Assembly: GCA_933822405.4 (NCBI GenBank)
Contig: CAKOGP040001980.1
Coordinates: 396,258-460,257 of the forward strand
Direction: 5' to 3'
Length of the DNA: 64,000 nt
Origin: Cylindrotheca closterium
Taxonomy: Eukaryota > Bacillariophyta > Bacillariophyceae > Bacillariales > Bacillariaceae
The position numbers and the translations under genes were made by a program. Positions 42,515-52,577 of the stretch are shown piece by piece; the stretch's first letter is position 1, and each line of letters opens with the position of its first letter. The notes below the pieces were generated by a model. That model was not told where the DNA came from. It saw nothing but the letters and a program-made list of their open reading frames with translations, and did no database searches.

Positions 42515-43047
42515 GATGGAGAAACCAGGTACTGTGTATATATGTGGGTGATGTGGGAAAGCTAGTAGTCGCTTGGGCTTGCCCGGTGGATTTTTCTTCG
42601 GCTGATGATGTTGTAATAAAATGTTGGTGAAAAAATCATACAAGGTGGGTTTGACTCATTCGACCCTAGTATGTGAATTTGACTTTTCGGACTTGATTGT
42701 ATTAGCGTACCAAGAAAAGGTCGGCATGTATTATATATAAAACAACAACCTTAGATAAGTCCAGAAACGTGCTGTCTAAGGTGTACTCTTCAACGAATGT
42801 ATCAATGCAACCAACAATGCAGGTAAACAAAGCCGTCATTGGGTCCCGAGTGTCGGGGACAGACAGGATGGATTTTCGTAGGTGCCTTGTCCCTTGTCAA
42901 AATACTACAGTAGATCTTGTATTCAAAGAGTTGATTGAAGTCATGGTGAAGATGTAACTGTGTTTTCTGTGTCTATGGATGGTGAATGTATTTACTCTTG
43001 TGCATTCGATGTGTTTGCCCTATCATAACCTTAGCACTCCAATTTTG
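42515..43047. other. Intergenic, no gene seen
   Basis: 533 bp between two minus-strand genes: the upstream region of the ALKBH6-type gene (starts at 42514) and the 3' flank of the PAM68-type gene (ends at 43048). No recognisable element. Confidence 0.5.
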
Positions 43048-43875
43048 CTAATCCATTCCACCGCCCAACTTATCACCAAAGGATTGCTTGCGCTTCGCCT
43101 TTCCGGCATCCACCTTGTCGACATTATCAATCTCATCGGGTGAATAGTCGTACATTTTCTCTCTCAACATGGCATTCTCTTTTGATCTCGACAATCCCTT
43201 CTTGATGTTTTCCAGATTCGTGCTAAATTCCTCGGTACCCAAGAAAGATCCCTCTCGATCTTCATCCCAGGAAGTGCTCATGATAGAATAAGTAATACCT
43301 ACGAGTCCAACGCCCAAACAGACAATCGTACTAGCCGCCACAAGAGCTGGTTGAAATTCCATATCCCGATAGGTCGCCATGTACCAAAAGCCCACAAAGG
43401 CTGCCATGCTTCCAAACAAGGGAATTCCGACAAAGGGAAGCATTCGACTTCCCATACGTTGGGCCACCTTTTCGGGAATGGCAGTAGCCTGTTCTTTAGA
43501 TTGCAAGGACGCTTCCACATCTTTGAGTTCTTTGATCTTGCGGAGTTCAGCATTGCGTTCTTCTGCCTTTTGGCGGCGCATTCTCTCCAAAGCCTTGGCA
43601 CCCGAGTTCATTTCTGGTTCTGCCTCTGCCCCTGCAGCAGCAAAGGGATTGTCATTGGGAGAGGAAGGTTTACTCAATTCTTTTGCAGCACTGCTTGGCT
43701 GTTCGTCAGCAGCAGGCTTGGACTTTGGTTTGGAAGTCTCCTTGGCGGCTCCAAAACCCTTGGACTTGGCGTGTAAGGAAGTAAGTACACTATGTGATGA
43801 TTGAGGAGCAACAAGACCTTCGATGGCTGCGGATGTCAGCAACAAAGAAGCTGCGATGACGGAAATATTCTTCAT
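43048..43875 (-). CDS. PAM68: PAM68-like plastid protein (photosystem II assembly)
   Basis: 275 residues, single exon. A signal sequence (MKNISVIAASLLLTSAAIEG) is followed by LVAPQSS, with a low-complexity Lys/Ser/Pro stretch. Then a coiled-coil region (MRRQKAEERNAELRKIKE), then the PAM68/DUF3464 core: RMLPFVGIPLFGSMAAFVGF, a second membrane span (PALVAASTIVCLGVGLVGI) and the SWDEDREGSFLG and EEFSTNLENIK motifs. In plants PAM68 helps assemble photosystem II in thylakoids. Diverges from a PPR gene that is also probably plastid-targeted. Confidence 0.88.
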   Translation of the reverse strand: MKNISVIAASLLLTSAAIEGLVAPQSSHSVLTSLHAKSKGFGAAKETSKPKSKPAADEQPSSAAKELSKPSSPNDNPFAAAGAEAEPEMNSGAKALERMRRQKAEERNAELRKIKELKDVEASLQSKEQATAIPEKVAQRMGSRMLPFVGIPLFGSMAAFVGFWYMATYRDMEFQPALVAASTIVCLGVGLVGITYSIMSTSWDEDREGSFLGTEEFSTNLENIKKGLSRSKENAMLREKMYDYSPDEIDNVDKVDAGKAKRKQSFGDKLGGGMD

Positions 43876-44299
43876 GATGTCTCGTATTGGTGTATTGGAC
43901 TGTGGATGGTTTTTTATGTGTGGGTAGCTTTGCCTTGATTTCCGCTGAAACTACTGAGTCTTGAGATTTCTGAAAGATTGGTTGTGTGGTAGGGGGATTG
44001 GATTTCCTGTTCTTCCTTTTGCTTTTGTCTCTATTGGAGTTTGTTGTCTGTCAACCTTGAATAATCATCCTTGTCGAAGTCGTGATGACGCCACCTGGAA
44101 TCAAAAGTGAAAGGCACTAAGAAAGCTCCGTTATCGTCTGTCAGTCGAACTTCCAACCTCACTTCTCTCTACCGATGTCAGAGCATCCGGGTCTTGGATC
44201 GATGATTCAAGTTGACATTATTGAACATACCTACATTGATTGCACCGAACTCCAATTTTCTCATTCATCTCAAATGCATTCTTCTCCACTACTGGTACG
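43876..44299. promoter_or_regulatory. Divergent intergenic region, PAM68 / PPR
   Basis: 424 bp between outward starts of two probable plastid proteins. I see no specific site. Confidence 0.5.
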
Positions 44300-46165
44300 A
44301 TGAGAACAATACCAACCCTATTCTCTCGCAGCATAATAACGAGATTATCAATTATACTATGCAGTCTCGTTCTATGCAACAACAATGATATTTTGGTGAA
44401 TGGCTTTGAATCCAAATCGATGCAAGCATCAAAAAATTCTTTGACATCGCCTTCTTCCACTCGACAGTCGCCACTATTTGCTACAGTTGCCAAAGAAGGA
44501 CCAGAAGATAGACGAAAACAAGCGCGGTTACAAAATGATCCTCTCTTATCTCTCAATCTAAATTTGGACGCCATGGCACAAAATGCTGCTGCACCGGTTG
44601 CCGAACAAATGCTCCAACGAATTAGTGCACTCCACGAAGAGGGTTATTACGAAGTCTCTCCGGACATTGTGTCTTACAACTCGGTCCTCAAGGCCTGGAA
44701 GGAAGGCAATAATCCCGAAAAGGCCCTGGATTACCTGCAACAAATGCTCGTACAGGGACAAGCCAAGGTCGATGTCATTTCTTTCAATACCGTAATCTTG
44801 ACCTTTGCCAAACAAGGCAATCATGGCGTGGCTCGGAGCATGATTCAACAAATGAAAGACCGAGATGATTTGCCTGATCCCGATATATTGACGTACAATG
44901 CCTTGTTATATGCTCTGGCGCAATCCAAAGACTCGGGAACCACCGAAGAAGCCGAAGAATTGCTCTACGACCTGGTCGATGGAAAACACGATCCAATCCA
45001 AGCCGACATTGCCAGTTTCAATACCGTCATCCATGCTTGGTCACAGGTCGCCAGTAAATACAATCCATCGGCCGCCGACAGTGCCCAACTCTTGTTGAAC
45101 CGCATGGAACAATTGACAGAAGACAGACCCAGTCTCAAACCAGATGTTTACACCTACACAACCGTCATTCAAGCCTGGGCTCGCTGCGAACAATCCATCA
45201 AGGCAGAAAAGTTGCTCAATACCATGTGCTTCAAAGGTTTGATTCCAAACCGATATACTTACACTGCCGTCATGTCCGCGTTGGCTAAAACAGGCATGCC
45301 CGAAAAGGCGCAAGGCGTGTTGGATACAATGATGCAGCTCTACCAAAAGGGCAATGAAGCGCTCAAGCCCGATACTGTGAGCTTTAGTTGTGTCATGGAC
45401 GGCTGGGCCCGTATTAGTCATGTGGATAAGCCGTACGCAGCAGATCGGGCATTGGACTTGCTAGAGAAAATGAAATTGCTCGAAAGTGAAGGCATGGGAC
45501 CCAATTCGAGGACCTATACCTCCGTCTTGTCAGCGGTTGCCAAATCGGGGACATGGGAGGCCTGTGAAACAGCGCGCTCCATACTCCAAGATATGGAGTA
45601 CGAGGCCAATGACAATGGTCTCAAGAAACTTCAGCCATCCACCATTCATTACAATGCGGTATTGCACGCCTACGCAAGAAGTCCAAGAGCCGACAAGGCA
45701 TTGAAAGCTGCTTCCTTTCTAAAGTACATGGCGCTTCCTCAAAATAAACACTGCCGACCAGATTCTATTTCGTACAATTCGGTGCTCATGGCGTGTGCCA
45801 ATGCTTTTGGCAATGAGGAGTTGAAAGGACGGTCGTACACGATTGCCAGGGAAATGTTTCGAAAAACGGTTCACGGAGAAGATCATGTGCGACCGTCTTC
45901 TACCACCTTTGTGCACTTTTGTAAGGCCTCCCGCCGATTGATATTGGACAAACAGACTCGACTGGCTGCGTTGAAAAAGGCAATGCGGCTTTGCTGCAAT
46001 TTTGGAATGCTTAACAAGATAGTAGTCCTGCAAGCGCAACTTGCTTGCAAGAACGAAGCAGAATGGAATGAGATTTCGGGTCAGGTGAGCGATTATGTGG
46101 GGTGGAAAGGCAAATTCAAACCTAGAGACGTTCCACAAAAGTGGACGAGCCAGGCTGGGCGATAG
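44300..46165 (+). CDS. Pentatricopeptide repeat (PPR) protein, plastid-targeted
   Basis: 621 residues from ATG 44300; the frame is open upstream but lacks an ATG. A signal-like leader (MRTIPTLFSRSIITRLSIIL) ends VNG before FES, the diatom plastid pattern. Many PPR motifs follow, with typical starts such as SYNSVLKAWKE, SFNTVILTFAKQG, TYNALLYALA, SFNTVIHAWSQ, TYTTVIQAWARC, TYTAVMSALAK, TYTSVLSAVAK and HYNAVLHAYAR. It is expected to bind plastid RNA. The target is not predicted. Confidence 0.88.
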   Translation: MRTIPTLFSRSIITRLSIILCSLVLCNNNDILVNGFESKSMQASKNSLTSPSSTRQSPLFATVAKEGPEDRRKQARLQNDPLLSLNLNLDAMAQNAAAPVAEQMLQRISALHEEGYYEVSPDIVSYNSVLKAWKEGNNPEKALDYLQQMLVQGQAKVDVISFNTVILTFAKQGNHGVARSMIQQMKDRDDLPDPDILTYNALLYALAQSKDSGTTEEAEELLYDLVDGKHDPIQADIASFNTVIHAWSQVASKYNPSAADSAQLLLNRMEQLTEDRPSLKPDVYTYTTVIQAWARCEQSIKAEKLLNTMCFKGLIPNRYTYTAVMSALAKTGMPEKAQGVLDTMMQLYQKGNEALKPDTVSFSCVMDGWARISHVDKPYAADRALDLLEKMKLLESEGMGPNSRTYTSVLSAVAKSGTWEACETARSILQDMEYEANDNGLKKLQPSTIHYNAVLHAYARSPRADKALKAASFLKYMALPQNKHCRPDSISYNSVLMACANAFGNEELKGRSYTIAREMFRKTVHGEDHVRPSSTTFVHFCKASRRLILDKQTRLAALKKAMRLCCNFGMLNKIVVLQAQLACKNEAEWNEISGQVSDYVGWKGKFKPRDVPQKWTSQAGR

Positions 46166-46434
46166 TGAGATTCATGCAACATGCATTGAACATGCACAGA
46201 AACTGCAAAGTGCTTTGTGAGTTTGCAATCAGTCCTAGTGCAATCAATCTGGTTGGCCGTTGGGAAGGCTAGCCGTACCACGAGCTGCTATTCATTTTAC
46301 AAATAACGAAGGAAGCTTATTGTCTTAGCTACAGTATGAATTACTCATTTTTCCCATTTGCCCCCCTCTTCCTTGCCACTGAAAACGTCACATTTGTTAT
46401 ATAACACCACAGAAAATCATGATAGCCTTTCGTC

Positions 46435-47535
46435 TTAGATCCCGGAACCGTACTCTTCAATTTGACTCTCATCCAATTCAATCTTGCTTTCAGCCTTCAT
46501 TTCTTTCTTTGCTGGCAAAGTCCATCCACCCCAAGACGATTTGACCCAAGACGCATATTCTGGCTTATCTCCATACTTTTCTTGTTGTCTCTTTTCCAAT
46601 CCTGTAGTAGCTTGCATAAGCACAAAGGTAATGCCAACCAATCCGAGGGATTGTATAATAAAGTTTCCAATCAGCTTCAACAAAGCAGCGCGACTAGTAG
46701 CTGCCTTGGCCAACAAGGTAAAACCCACCAGACCACAAACACTATTGGCAGTCCAACCAATCATTTCTCCAGTATAATTGGGGTGTCGGAGAAGCGAGAA
46801 AATACCCGAAGTTACCAATGTATCGTCCCCCTTGGTCTTCTTTACAAAGGTCTTGGTAAAGTCACCAATTGCCGCAATGCCAAAACCAAACCATTCCAAT
46901 CCCACGAGTGTCTTCATGAAGGGAAGAACCCACGAGGGCTTCATCATCTCGCTTGTCAATTGCGAAGTAAAAAACAAAGGAGCTGCCAAACCATAGTACA
47001 AAAAGCCACACGAAATGATAAAGGGAGCACGGGACAATCTGTTGCCTCTGGCCTTGGCTCGTTCTTCAATCTTGTCAATAAAGGCTCTTAGTCGAGCACT
47101 CAACAAGGTCCGAATGGCCAAAAAGGCATTCAAACGAAACCCATAAAATATCAAGGCCATGGCGTGCATTGGCAGCACCGTGTTGGTGGCCGGGGAAAAG
47201 CGGCGAAGGATGGACACGCCGGAAAGTGCTGTAGCCAGGCCATAGGCATAGGAAACTCCAAATTCACTACGGTAGAATCCAAGAATGGGAGGAAGAAAAC
47301 TAGTTAAGACTTCGGGTGGAATAGTAACAGCTGAAAGACTTGTTCCTGTTTTTGTTGTGGTTGATCGCTGATGCGTGGACGTGGTTGTCAACAATGTCAG
47401 TGACTTCTTGTTGGGTTCTTGCTTGACGACATTGCTGTTTACAACGTAATTAGATCGAGTCGAAAACGTCGTTGAAAATCCTTGGCAACTGCCAATGAGG
47501 ATCGCTAGTCCCAGTAAGATCTTTGTTCGGAGCAT
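46435..47535 (-). CDS. DUF1295 / isoprenylcysteine-methyltransferase-like membrane protein
   Basis: 366 residues from ATG 47535. A signal sequence (MLRTKILLGLAILIGSCQG) ends before FSTTFSTR, a plastid-type leader. Five or six hydrophobic segments follow, with LVTSGIFSLLRHPNYTGEMIGW, the hallmark of the steroid 5-alpha-reductase/ICMT/DUF1295 group (HPNYxGE). The C-terminus has YASWVKSSWGGW. It could be a plastid lipid or isoprenoid-modifying enzyme; the substrate is unknown. Confidence 0.8.
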   Translation of the reverse strand: MLRTKILLGLAILIGSCQGFSTTFSTRSNYVVNSNVVKQEPNKKSLTLLTTTSTHQRSTTTKTGTSLSAVTIPPEVLTSFLPPILGFYRSEFGVSYAYGLATALSGVSILRRFSPATNTVLPMHAMALIFYGFRLNAFLAIRTLLSARLRAFIDKIEERAKARGNRLSRAPFIISCGFLYYGLAAPLFFTSQLTSEMMKPSWVLPFMKTLVGLEWFGFGIAAIGDFTKTFVKKTKGDDTLVTSGIFSLLRHPNYTGEMIGWTANSVCGLVGFTLLAKAATSRAALLKLIGNFIIQSLGLVGITFVLMQATTGLEKRQQEKYGDKPEYASWVKSSWGGWTLPAKKEMKAESKIELDESQIEEYGSGI

Positions 47536-47858
47536 GGCGGTGATGGTAATACTAGCTGATGTGGTGATTGTTTTGTTTGCGAAGTCCAACATCATGCACT
47601 CACGCAAAATGCCGGTTTTGAATTTTCAAATCATTCGGACACCCCTTTTTGAGTTTCCTTCAATGTGATGCACCCCCAAACTAAAAGGTCGTCGTAGTCG
47701 TATCGTAACCCAGCACAGCTACTGTAGTTGATAGATTTTCAATTTGATGATGTGACAATGACAATAGCATAATATTGATTAGAAAAAGCTTTCAACATTG
47801 AAAGCGGCAGTACCATTGAATCCAAGGATTTTCTTTTGAGAAATAAGGTAATATCGTC
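47536..47858. promoter_or_regulatory. Divergent intergenic region, DUF1295 / unknown membrane protein
   Basis: 323 bp between outward starts. Nothing specific seen. Confidence 0.45.
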
Positions 47859-48590
47859 ATGACAGAAGGGAACTCTACCGATAAAAAGGATGATGACGAG
47901 CGCCTGAAGAAACTAATGAAGGCTGCCACGGGGTGTGACAACGTGGACGAAGTTCGCAAGAAGACTCTCGTTGCTCGAGATTCCATGTCAGTAGATTCCG
48001 CCAAGGAATTCTTGACAGGTATGGAGGATGATGATGAAAACGTTGGGGTGAATCGGAATGCTGGTGGCAAGCCAAAAGTCATTGCTCCCAGTCCGAAGGA
48101 TGACGAGGTATTGAAAACTCTCTCTCTTTCGGGACCTGCACCAAAGCCCCCAACTCCTCGCACTGTGGTACACCCACCATCAGCTCAAGCTATGCCCTCT
48201 TCTGATGACAACTTAGAAACTTTGGACCAAAGATCAACTCTGATCGACTCTAGTACACCACAACAGCATATTCCTTCCTCAGAACAGAAAGAGCAAAATT
48301 TGACAAGAAAGACATCCTCCACTATAATAATGCCTACAGATTCCAGAGACAGCGATTTGGACTACACATGGATATCAAGAATATACGCTCTTGGTAGCTT
48401 ATTGTCCCTTGTCTTTTATCTCCTGGAAAAATATGGATCTCGGCCTCAAAAATCCTTTGTTGCCAACTTGAATGATGTCTACATTGTATTCTTGCCCTAC
48501 ATTCCGTGCCTTGTATGGACCTTGCTGAGATTGAATCAACGACGAAAAGAATCGGTGCCAACAACTGATACAGCAAAGAAAGAACAATAA
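47859..48590 (+). CDS. Unknown protein with two C-terminal membrane helices
   Basis: 243 residues, single exon. The N-terminal two thirds are hydrophilic, with acidic and Pro/Ser-rich low complexity. Hydrophobic segments near residues 170-187 and 205-222 (ISRIYALGSLLSLVFYLL and VYIVFLPYIPCLVWTLL) are followed by a short Lys/Arg tail, as in a tail-anchored or hairpin protein. I do not recognise a family; a DUF6 or TMEM assignment would be a guess. Confidence 0.6.
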   Translation: MTEGNSTDKKDDDERLKKLMKAATGCDNVDEVRKKTLVARDSMSVDSAKEFLTGMEDDDENVGVNRNAGGKPKVIAPSPKDDEVLKTLSLSGPAPKPPTPRTVVHPPSAQAMPSSDDNLETLDQRSTLIDSSTPQQHIPSSEQKEQNLTRKTSSTIIMPTDSRDSDLDYTWISRIYALGSLLSLVFYLLEKYGSRPQKSFVANLNDVYIVFLPYIPCLVWTLLRLNQRRKESVPTTDTAKKEQ

Positions 48591-48649
48591 TTGCCAGTTT
48601 CCAGATCACGTGATAGCTTCATCAGAGGCATCGATTATGGCTTCGGCAA

Positions 48650-48820
48650 ATGGATTTGATGGGACTGGAAGGTGTACAGGTGCTGCCTTCTGGACATTTT
48701 CGAACGCAATCATCTATGCACCACTTGAAATACTTACAATCCTACGGCCTAGAAATTATTAGCAACGCTCCGAACTTTGATGGCAATTTGACGCTCTTAA
48801 GAAGCATTCCAGACCCGTGA
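48650..48820 (+). CDS. Small ORF of uncertain meaning
   Basis: An ATG-TGA frame of 56 codons (MDLMGLEGVQVLPSGHF start, SIPDP end). It could be a small gene, a relic or chance. Confidence 0.2.
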   Translation: MDLMGLEGVQVLPSGHFRTQSSMHHLKYLQSYGLEIISNAPNFDGNLTLLRSIPDP

Positions 48821-49150
48821 GCCGACTATCAACAGGGACACCTTTGGGTGCACGTATGACGATGATTCGTTCTACCCACCCCATGCGGATCCTAGTGTAA
48901 AACACAACGGGGTGTATGGGAAAGCTCTTGTAAATTTGGTGTCTCGCTTGTCACACGAGCCACGTGAGAGACGCACAAGTGGTACCTGGTGATACGCCAA
49001 GTTTGAAGTCTTTTTTTTCACGATAACGACCCTGCAGACCCTCCTCGAGGATGCACGTCTGGAGATTTTTCGGCAGCTTTTATACTGTGACCCGCAATTT
49101 CTCCCACATCATCAACAATATCCAACACAACAAACATAACCAATTGCGTC
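48821..49150. other. Intergenic, no gene seen
   Basis: 330 bp before the large repeat protein. No recognised element. Confidence 0.45.
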
Positions 49151-52100
49151 ATGCCAAGAAGCAACAAAGAGGCACTGGCCGATTATCTGGTCCAAGACAC
49201 ACCGAAAACAAAGAAGGCATTCTCAGGGAGTCATTCGGTGGGAGGTGACAAGAATATCGATGGTGAACTCATCATTAAACAAGATGGAAGCAAACTACGT
49301 CGCGGAGTGAAGAAGACCACGTCGTCTGGTGGTGATTCTTCCGAGATAATCACCCTTGACGACGGAAGAAAGGTCCGCAGGATAAAAAAGAAGAAATCAT
49401 CGAAGGATGATAAGTCAAAAGACGAAAAAAAGAGCAAAGAGTCCAGCAGAAAGTCACTTGGCAGCTATCTCGGGACATCGGAATCTACTCGCAATCTTGG
49501 CGGAAGCGCCTCGGTTGCTGGGGATAAAATTGCTATTGGAAAAGAATCATCCTTGACTGGGAAAAACTATATTAGAGACGATGGCCAACGGAAGACAAAC
49601 ACACGAAAGAAAGAAGCTCATGATGAAGCCGCTGCCGATGACAACATCATCAGTGTTGAATACATCACTAGAGCAGATGGAACGAGGGTGAAACGAATCA
49701 ATAAGAGAAAAATTGTCAAAAAGGTAAAGAAGGTCAAGAAAGCCAAGAAGGACAGCGATGGTGACTCCACGAAATCGGACAATAAGAAGAAAGAGGGTAA
49801 AGCCAAAAAGAAGTCTTCAAAAGAAGACAAACCCAATAAGGAGAAGGAGAAGAACGCTGCTTTGAGTAACTTCTTCAGCAAAGAGGACAAGGCTAATCCG
49901 AAGTCCATCGGAGGAAGTAGAACAGTAGCAGGAGATCAACTCAATGTTGAGAAAAAACAATCTTTAACTGGAAACAACTTTGTTCGCAGTGATGGGAAAA
50001 GAAAGGCCACAACAACAAAGCCGAAATCCAAAATAGAACCCGGTGATAGAGTAGAAATCATTACTCTTCCCGATGGGAGAAAAGTGCGAAGAATCTACAA
50101 GACCAAAAAAAAGCCAGCTACAAACTTGACGGCCAAGAAGAAAGACACTACAACACTAGGCGCTTCCGTCCCATCTCGGTCAAATAATAGTCGAAATGGA
50201 AGCAAAACTTTGGAGGATTTTATGGATGACAGTGTCAATCATGGTCCCAAGAAACTCGGAGGTAATTCCAGTGTGGGCGGTGACATTGTTCAACAAAACG
50301 AGAAGCCTTCTCCTCCTGAAAAGAAACCATTGCCGAAAGCGTTGCAAAGAGAAATCATACAACGACCATCGAAGCGATCGCTTCCTCTTCACCCATTGGA
50401 GCAGTCGCTACAACGAGAAACTGCGCAGCATGCACCGCTGAAGCCCACCAAAATTGCACTGGACTCTCGTCCATCTCGAACCCAGGTCACTGCGCCGGTT
50501 GTCTCTTCAGATCACGTTTCCAAAACCCTTGCTCGTATGTCCTCCATGGGACCTACTTTTGACGGCAGTGAAATGAACGAAATGCTCAAAAAGCTCGCGG
50601 AAGCTGAAAAGATGGACGAGCTGCTCAAAAAGCTGGAAGAAGCCGAAAGGAGGCGGAAAGAGGCTGAGCAGCGTGAACTAAAGCTTCAGGCAGAACTCGC
50701 CGAGGCAAAAGCAACTCTTTCCAACATGGGAGGTGACATTGATTTGGCTGAGAAGCTCAGAGACCTTGAAAATCAGAAGAAGAAGTTGGAAAAACAGCTT
50801 CTTGACAATAATATCGATCCAGCAGAGAATATTGAATATGAGGAATGTGTGAGACAAATTCGAGCACTTGGATTGCGACTCGAAGAGATTGGTGATGCAG
50901 ACGTCGAACACGAGGACAAGGAAATTGAACGCAAGCTTCGCGAAGAGTATTACACGCTGTCGATTGAGATGGAGCGATACAATAGGGCCTTGATCAATTC
51001 AGACGAGTTTCAAGCTGAACAAATACGAAAAGAGAACGAGTGGAACGAAACTAACGAGCCGCTCAATCTGGAGGCTTTGAAGAAGATTCGCCGCCACATG
51101 CCCATCGAAGTTCGGAATATGAGTGAATTGGAGCTGAAATCCCATGTATCACCTACCAACAAGAAATTCCCACCTGCAATAGCGAGGAGATTTAAGCGTA
51201 CAAATGTGCTGCAACTCATTCGGCGTGATCCTCAAGATGTTCAGCAAATGCATCCTGGGGGTCTGGAAAGCTTTAGAGTCAATGGTCTAACTTTGACAGA
51301 GCGAAGAGCAATATACGAGCATCTACGACCAATCGCTGGTACTTGGGAATCTGGGAAAACAGAGAAGATGACATTCCGCAAGTGGGAATGGTTCAAAACA
51401 ATGAAGGAAAACTTTAAGGAAGAATTGGACAAGTATAACTGGCACATGGAGGAGTTTGGCCCTTCCGAAAACCACAAGTGCAACATGATTGGAAGGTCGT
51501 GTCCGATGAGAGCCGACAAAATTGTTGACTATGGCAATGACTACGGATGGACGGATGAAGCTGTCTACGAAAAATCGGACGTGAAGAAATCCTCCGTCGA
51601 CGATGTGGGCATGGCTAAAGCAGAAGCTCTGGAAATGTTGAGAGAAAAGAGGGCAAACGAACGCAACGAAGCTTTGAAGATTCATTACAAAAGTAAAAAT
51701 GTTCCAGGTAATATACTTCTTCAAGTATCAAAGGCGAAGGGATCTTGTGAAAATATGGACAGTATGATGGACAAGATGGAATTTGCAATGGAGCAATGGA
51801 CGAAAAAGGCTTTGGAAACCGGTGACGATGAATCCAAGCTCACTGAGGACGTGAAGAAGAAGGAAATTGCCGTGTATCGTAACAATCTCAAGAGTCACAA
51901 AATCTTGATTCAGAACATGTGTAGTCGTGCTGGAATAAGTATTTCGGGCGTTGAGAAAGGTGACGAAAAGCCTGATCCTCGAAGTGCCATCGAATGCAAT
52001 CTGGCGGAAGAGGTACAAGAGACCTTTGTTGTCTATACCACGTGGATTGCGGGCCGCTTGTTGACGATTGAGATGGGAAACGCTGAGATCAAGAATAACT

Positions 52101-52495
52101 CGACCATGCTCAATGATCTTCTCAGCAAATTGCACGAGAAGAACATCGGCACACTGAAGGAACTCGGTGTGGAAAGAGGAAAACGGTCTCGCCCACTCAA
52201 GACCGCCGCCGAGATCGAAGACGAGGTCAAGAAACAACAAGGCGAGGAATCAACCGACGCTGCTGGGTCGCAAAAAAAGCCTGCAGAGAACCGCCCAAAA
52301 CCAGGAGGCTTGTTGGATGCAATAAATACAAAGGGAAAAAAAGAAGGGAGACGTGGTGGCTTGATGGACGCAATTGCAGGAAATGGAAATGGAGGAGGCG
52401 GAAGGGGTGGACTAATGGCTGCCATCGGAAATGCCGGAAACGATGGGGGTGGAAGAGGTGGACTCCTATCAGCGATTGCAAACGCTGGAAAGTAA
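49151..52495 (+). CDS. Large repeat protein with possible WH2-like C-terminal motifs
   Basis: 1114 residues, single exon. Residues 1-400: several divergent repeats. Each has a short start (ALADYLV, LGSYLG, ALSNFFS or TLEDFM), then GGS-x-VxGD, and SLTG(K/N)N(Y/F)(I/V)R-DG. In between stand the basic blocks TLDDGRKVRRIKKKK, RADGTRVKRINKRK and LPDGRKVRRIYKTKKK. Middle: a long coiled coil (residues about 475-640), then a charged domain I cannot name. C-terminus: four GGLL/M-x-AI motifs separated by Gly-rich linkers, like WH2 actin-binding or DAD motifs but short. An actin-related role is an inference; the family is unknown. Confidence 0.65.
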   Translation: MPRSNKEALADYLVQDTPKTKKAFSGSHSVGGDKNIDGELIIKQDGSKLRRGVKKTTSSGGDSSEIITLDDGRKVRRIKKKKSSKDDKSKDEKKSKESSRKSLGSYLGTSESTRNLGGSASVAGDKIAIGKESSLTGKNYIRDDGQRKTNTRKKEAHDEAAADDNIISVEYITRADGTRVKRINKRKIVKKVKKVKKAKKDSDGDSTKSDNKKKEGKAKKKSSKEDKPNKEKEKNAALSNFFSKEDKANPKSIGGSRTVAGDQLNVEKKQSLTGNNFVRSDGKRKATTTKPKSKIEPGDRVEIITLPDGRKVRRIYKTKKKPATNLTAKKKDTTTLGASVPSRSNNSRNGSKTLEDFMDDSVNHGPKKLGGNSSVGGDIVQQNEKPSPPEKKPLPKALQREIIQRPSKRSLPLHPLEQSLQRETAQHAPLKPTKIALDSRPSRTQVTAPVVSSDHVSKTLARMSSMGPTFDGSEMNEMLKKLAEAEKMDELLKKLEEAERRRKEAEQRELKLQAELAEAKATLSNMGGDIDLAEKLRDLENQKKKLEKQLLDNNIDPAENIEYEECVRQIRALGLRLEEIGDADVEHEDKEIERKLREEYYTLSIEMERYNRALINSDEFQAEQIRKENEWNETNEPLNLEALKKIRRHMPIEVRNMSELELKSHVSPTNKKFPPAIARRFKRTNVLQLIRRDPQDVQQMHPGGLESFRVNGLTLTERRAIYEHLRPIAGTWESGKTEKMTFRKWEWFKTMKENFKEELDKYNWHMEEFGPSENHKCNMIGRSCPMRADKIVDYGNDYGWTDEAVYEKSDVKKSSVDDVGMAKAEALEMLREKRANERNEALKIHYKSKNVPGNILLQVSKAKGSCENMDSMMDKMEFAMEQWTKKALETGDDESKLTEDVKKKEIAVYRNNLKSHKILIQNMCSRAGISISGVEKGDEKPDPRSAIECNLAEEVQETFVVYTTWIAGRLLTIEMGNAEIKNNSTMLNDLLSKLHEKNIGTLKELGVERGKRSRPLKTAAEIEDEVKKQQGEESTDAAGSQKKPAENRPKPGGLLDAINTKGKKEGRRGGLMDAIAGNGNGGGGRGGLMAAIGNAGNDGGGRGGLLSAIANAGK

Positions 52496-52577
52496 GCGAT
52501 AAATGATAATTGTTTATTTTGAGTGTCATATCGCTATTGCAACATGTACTGTCACAGGACTATTTGTGCCATAACAA

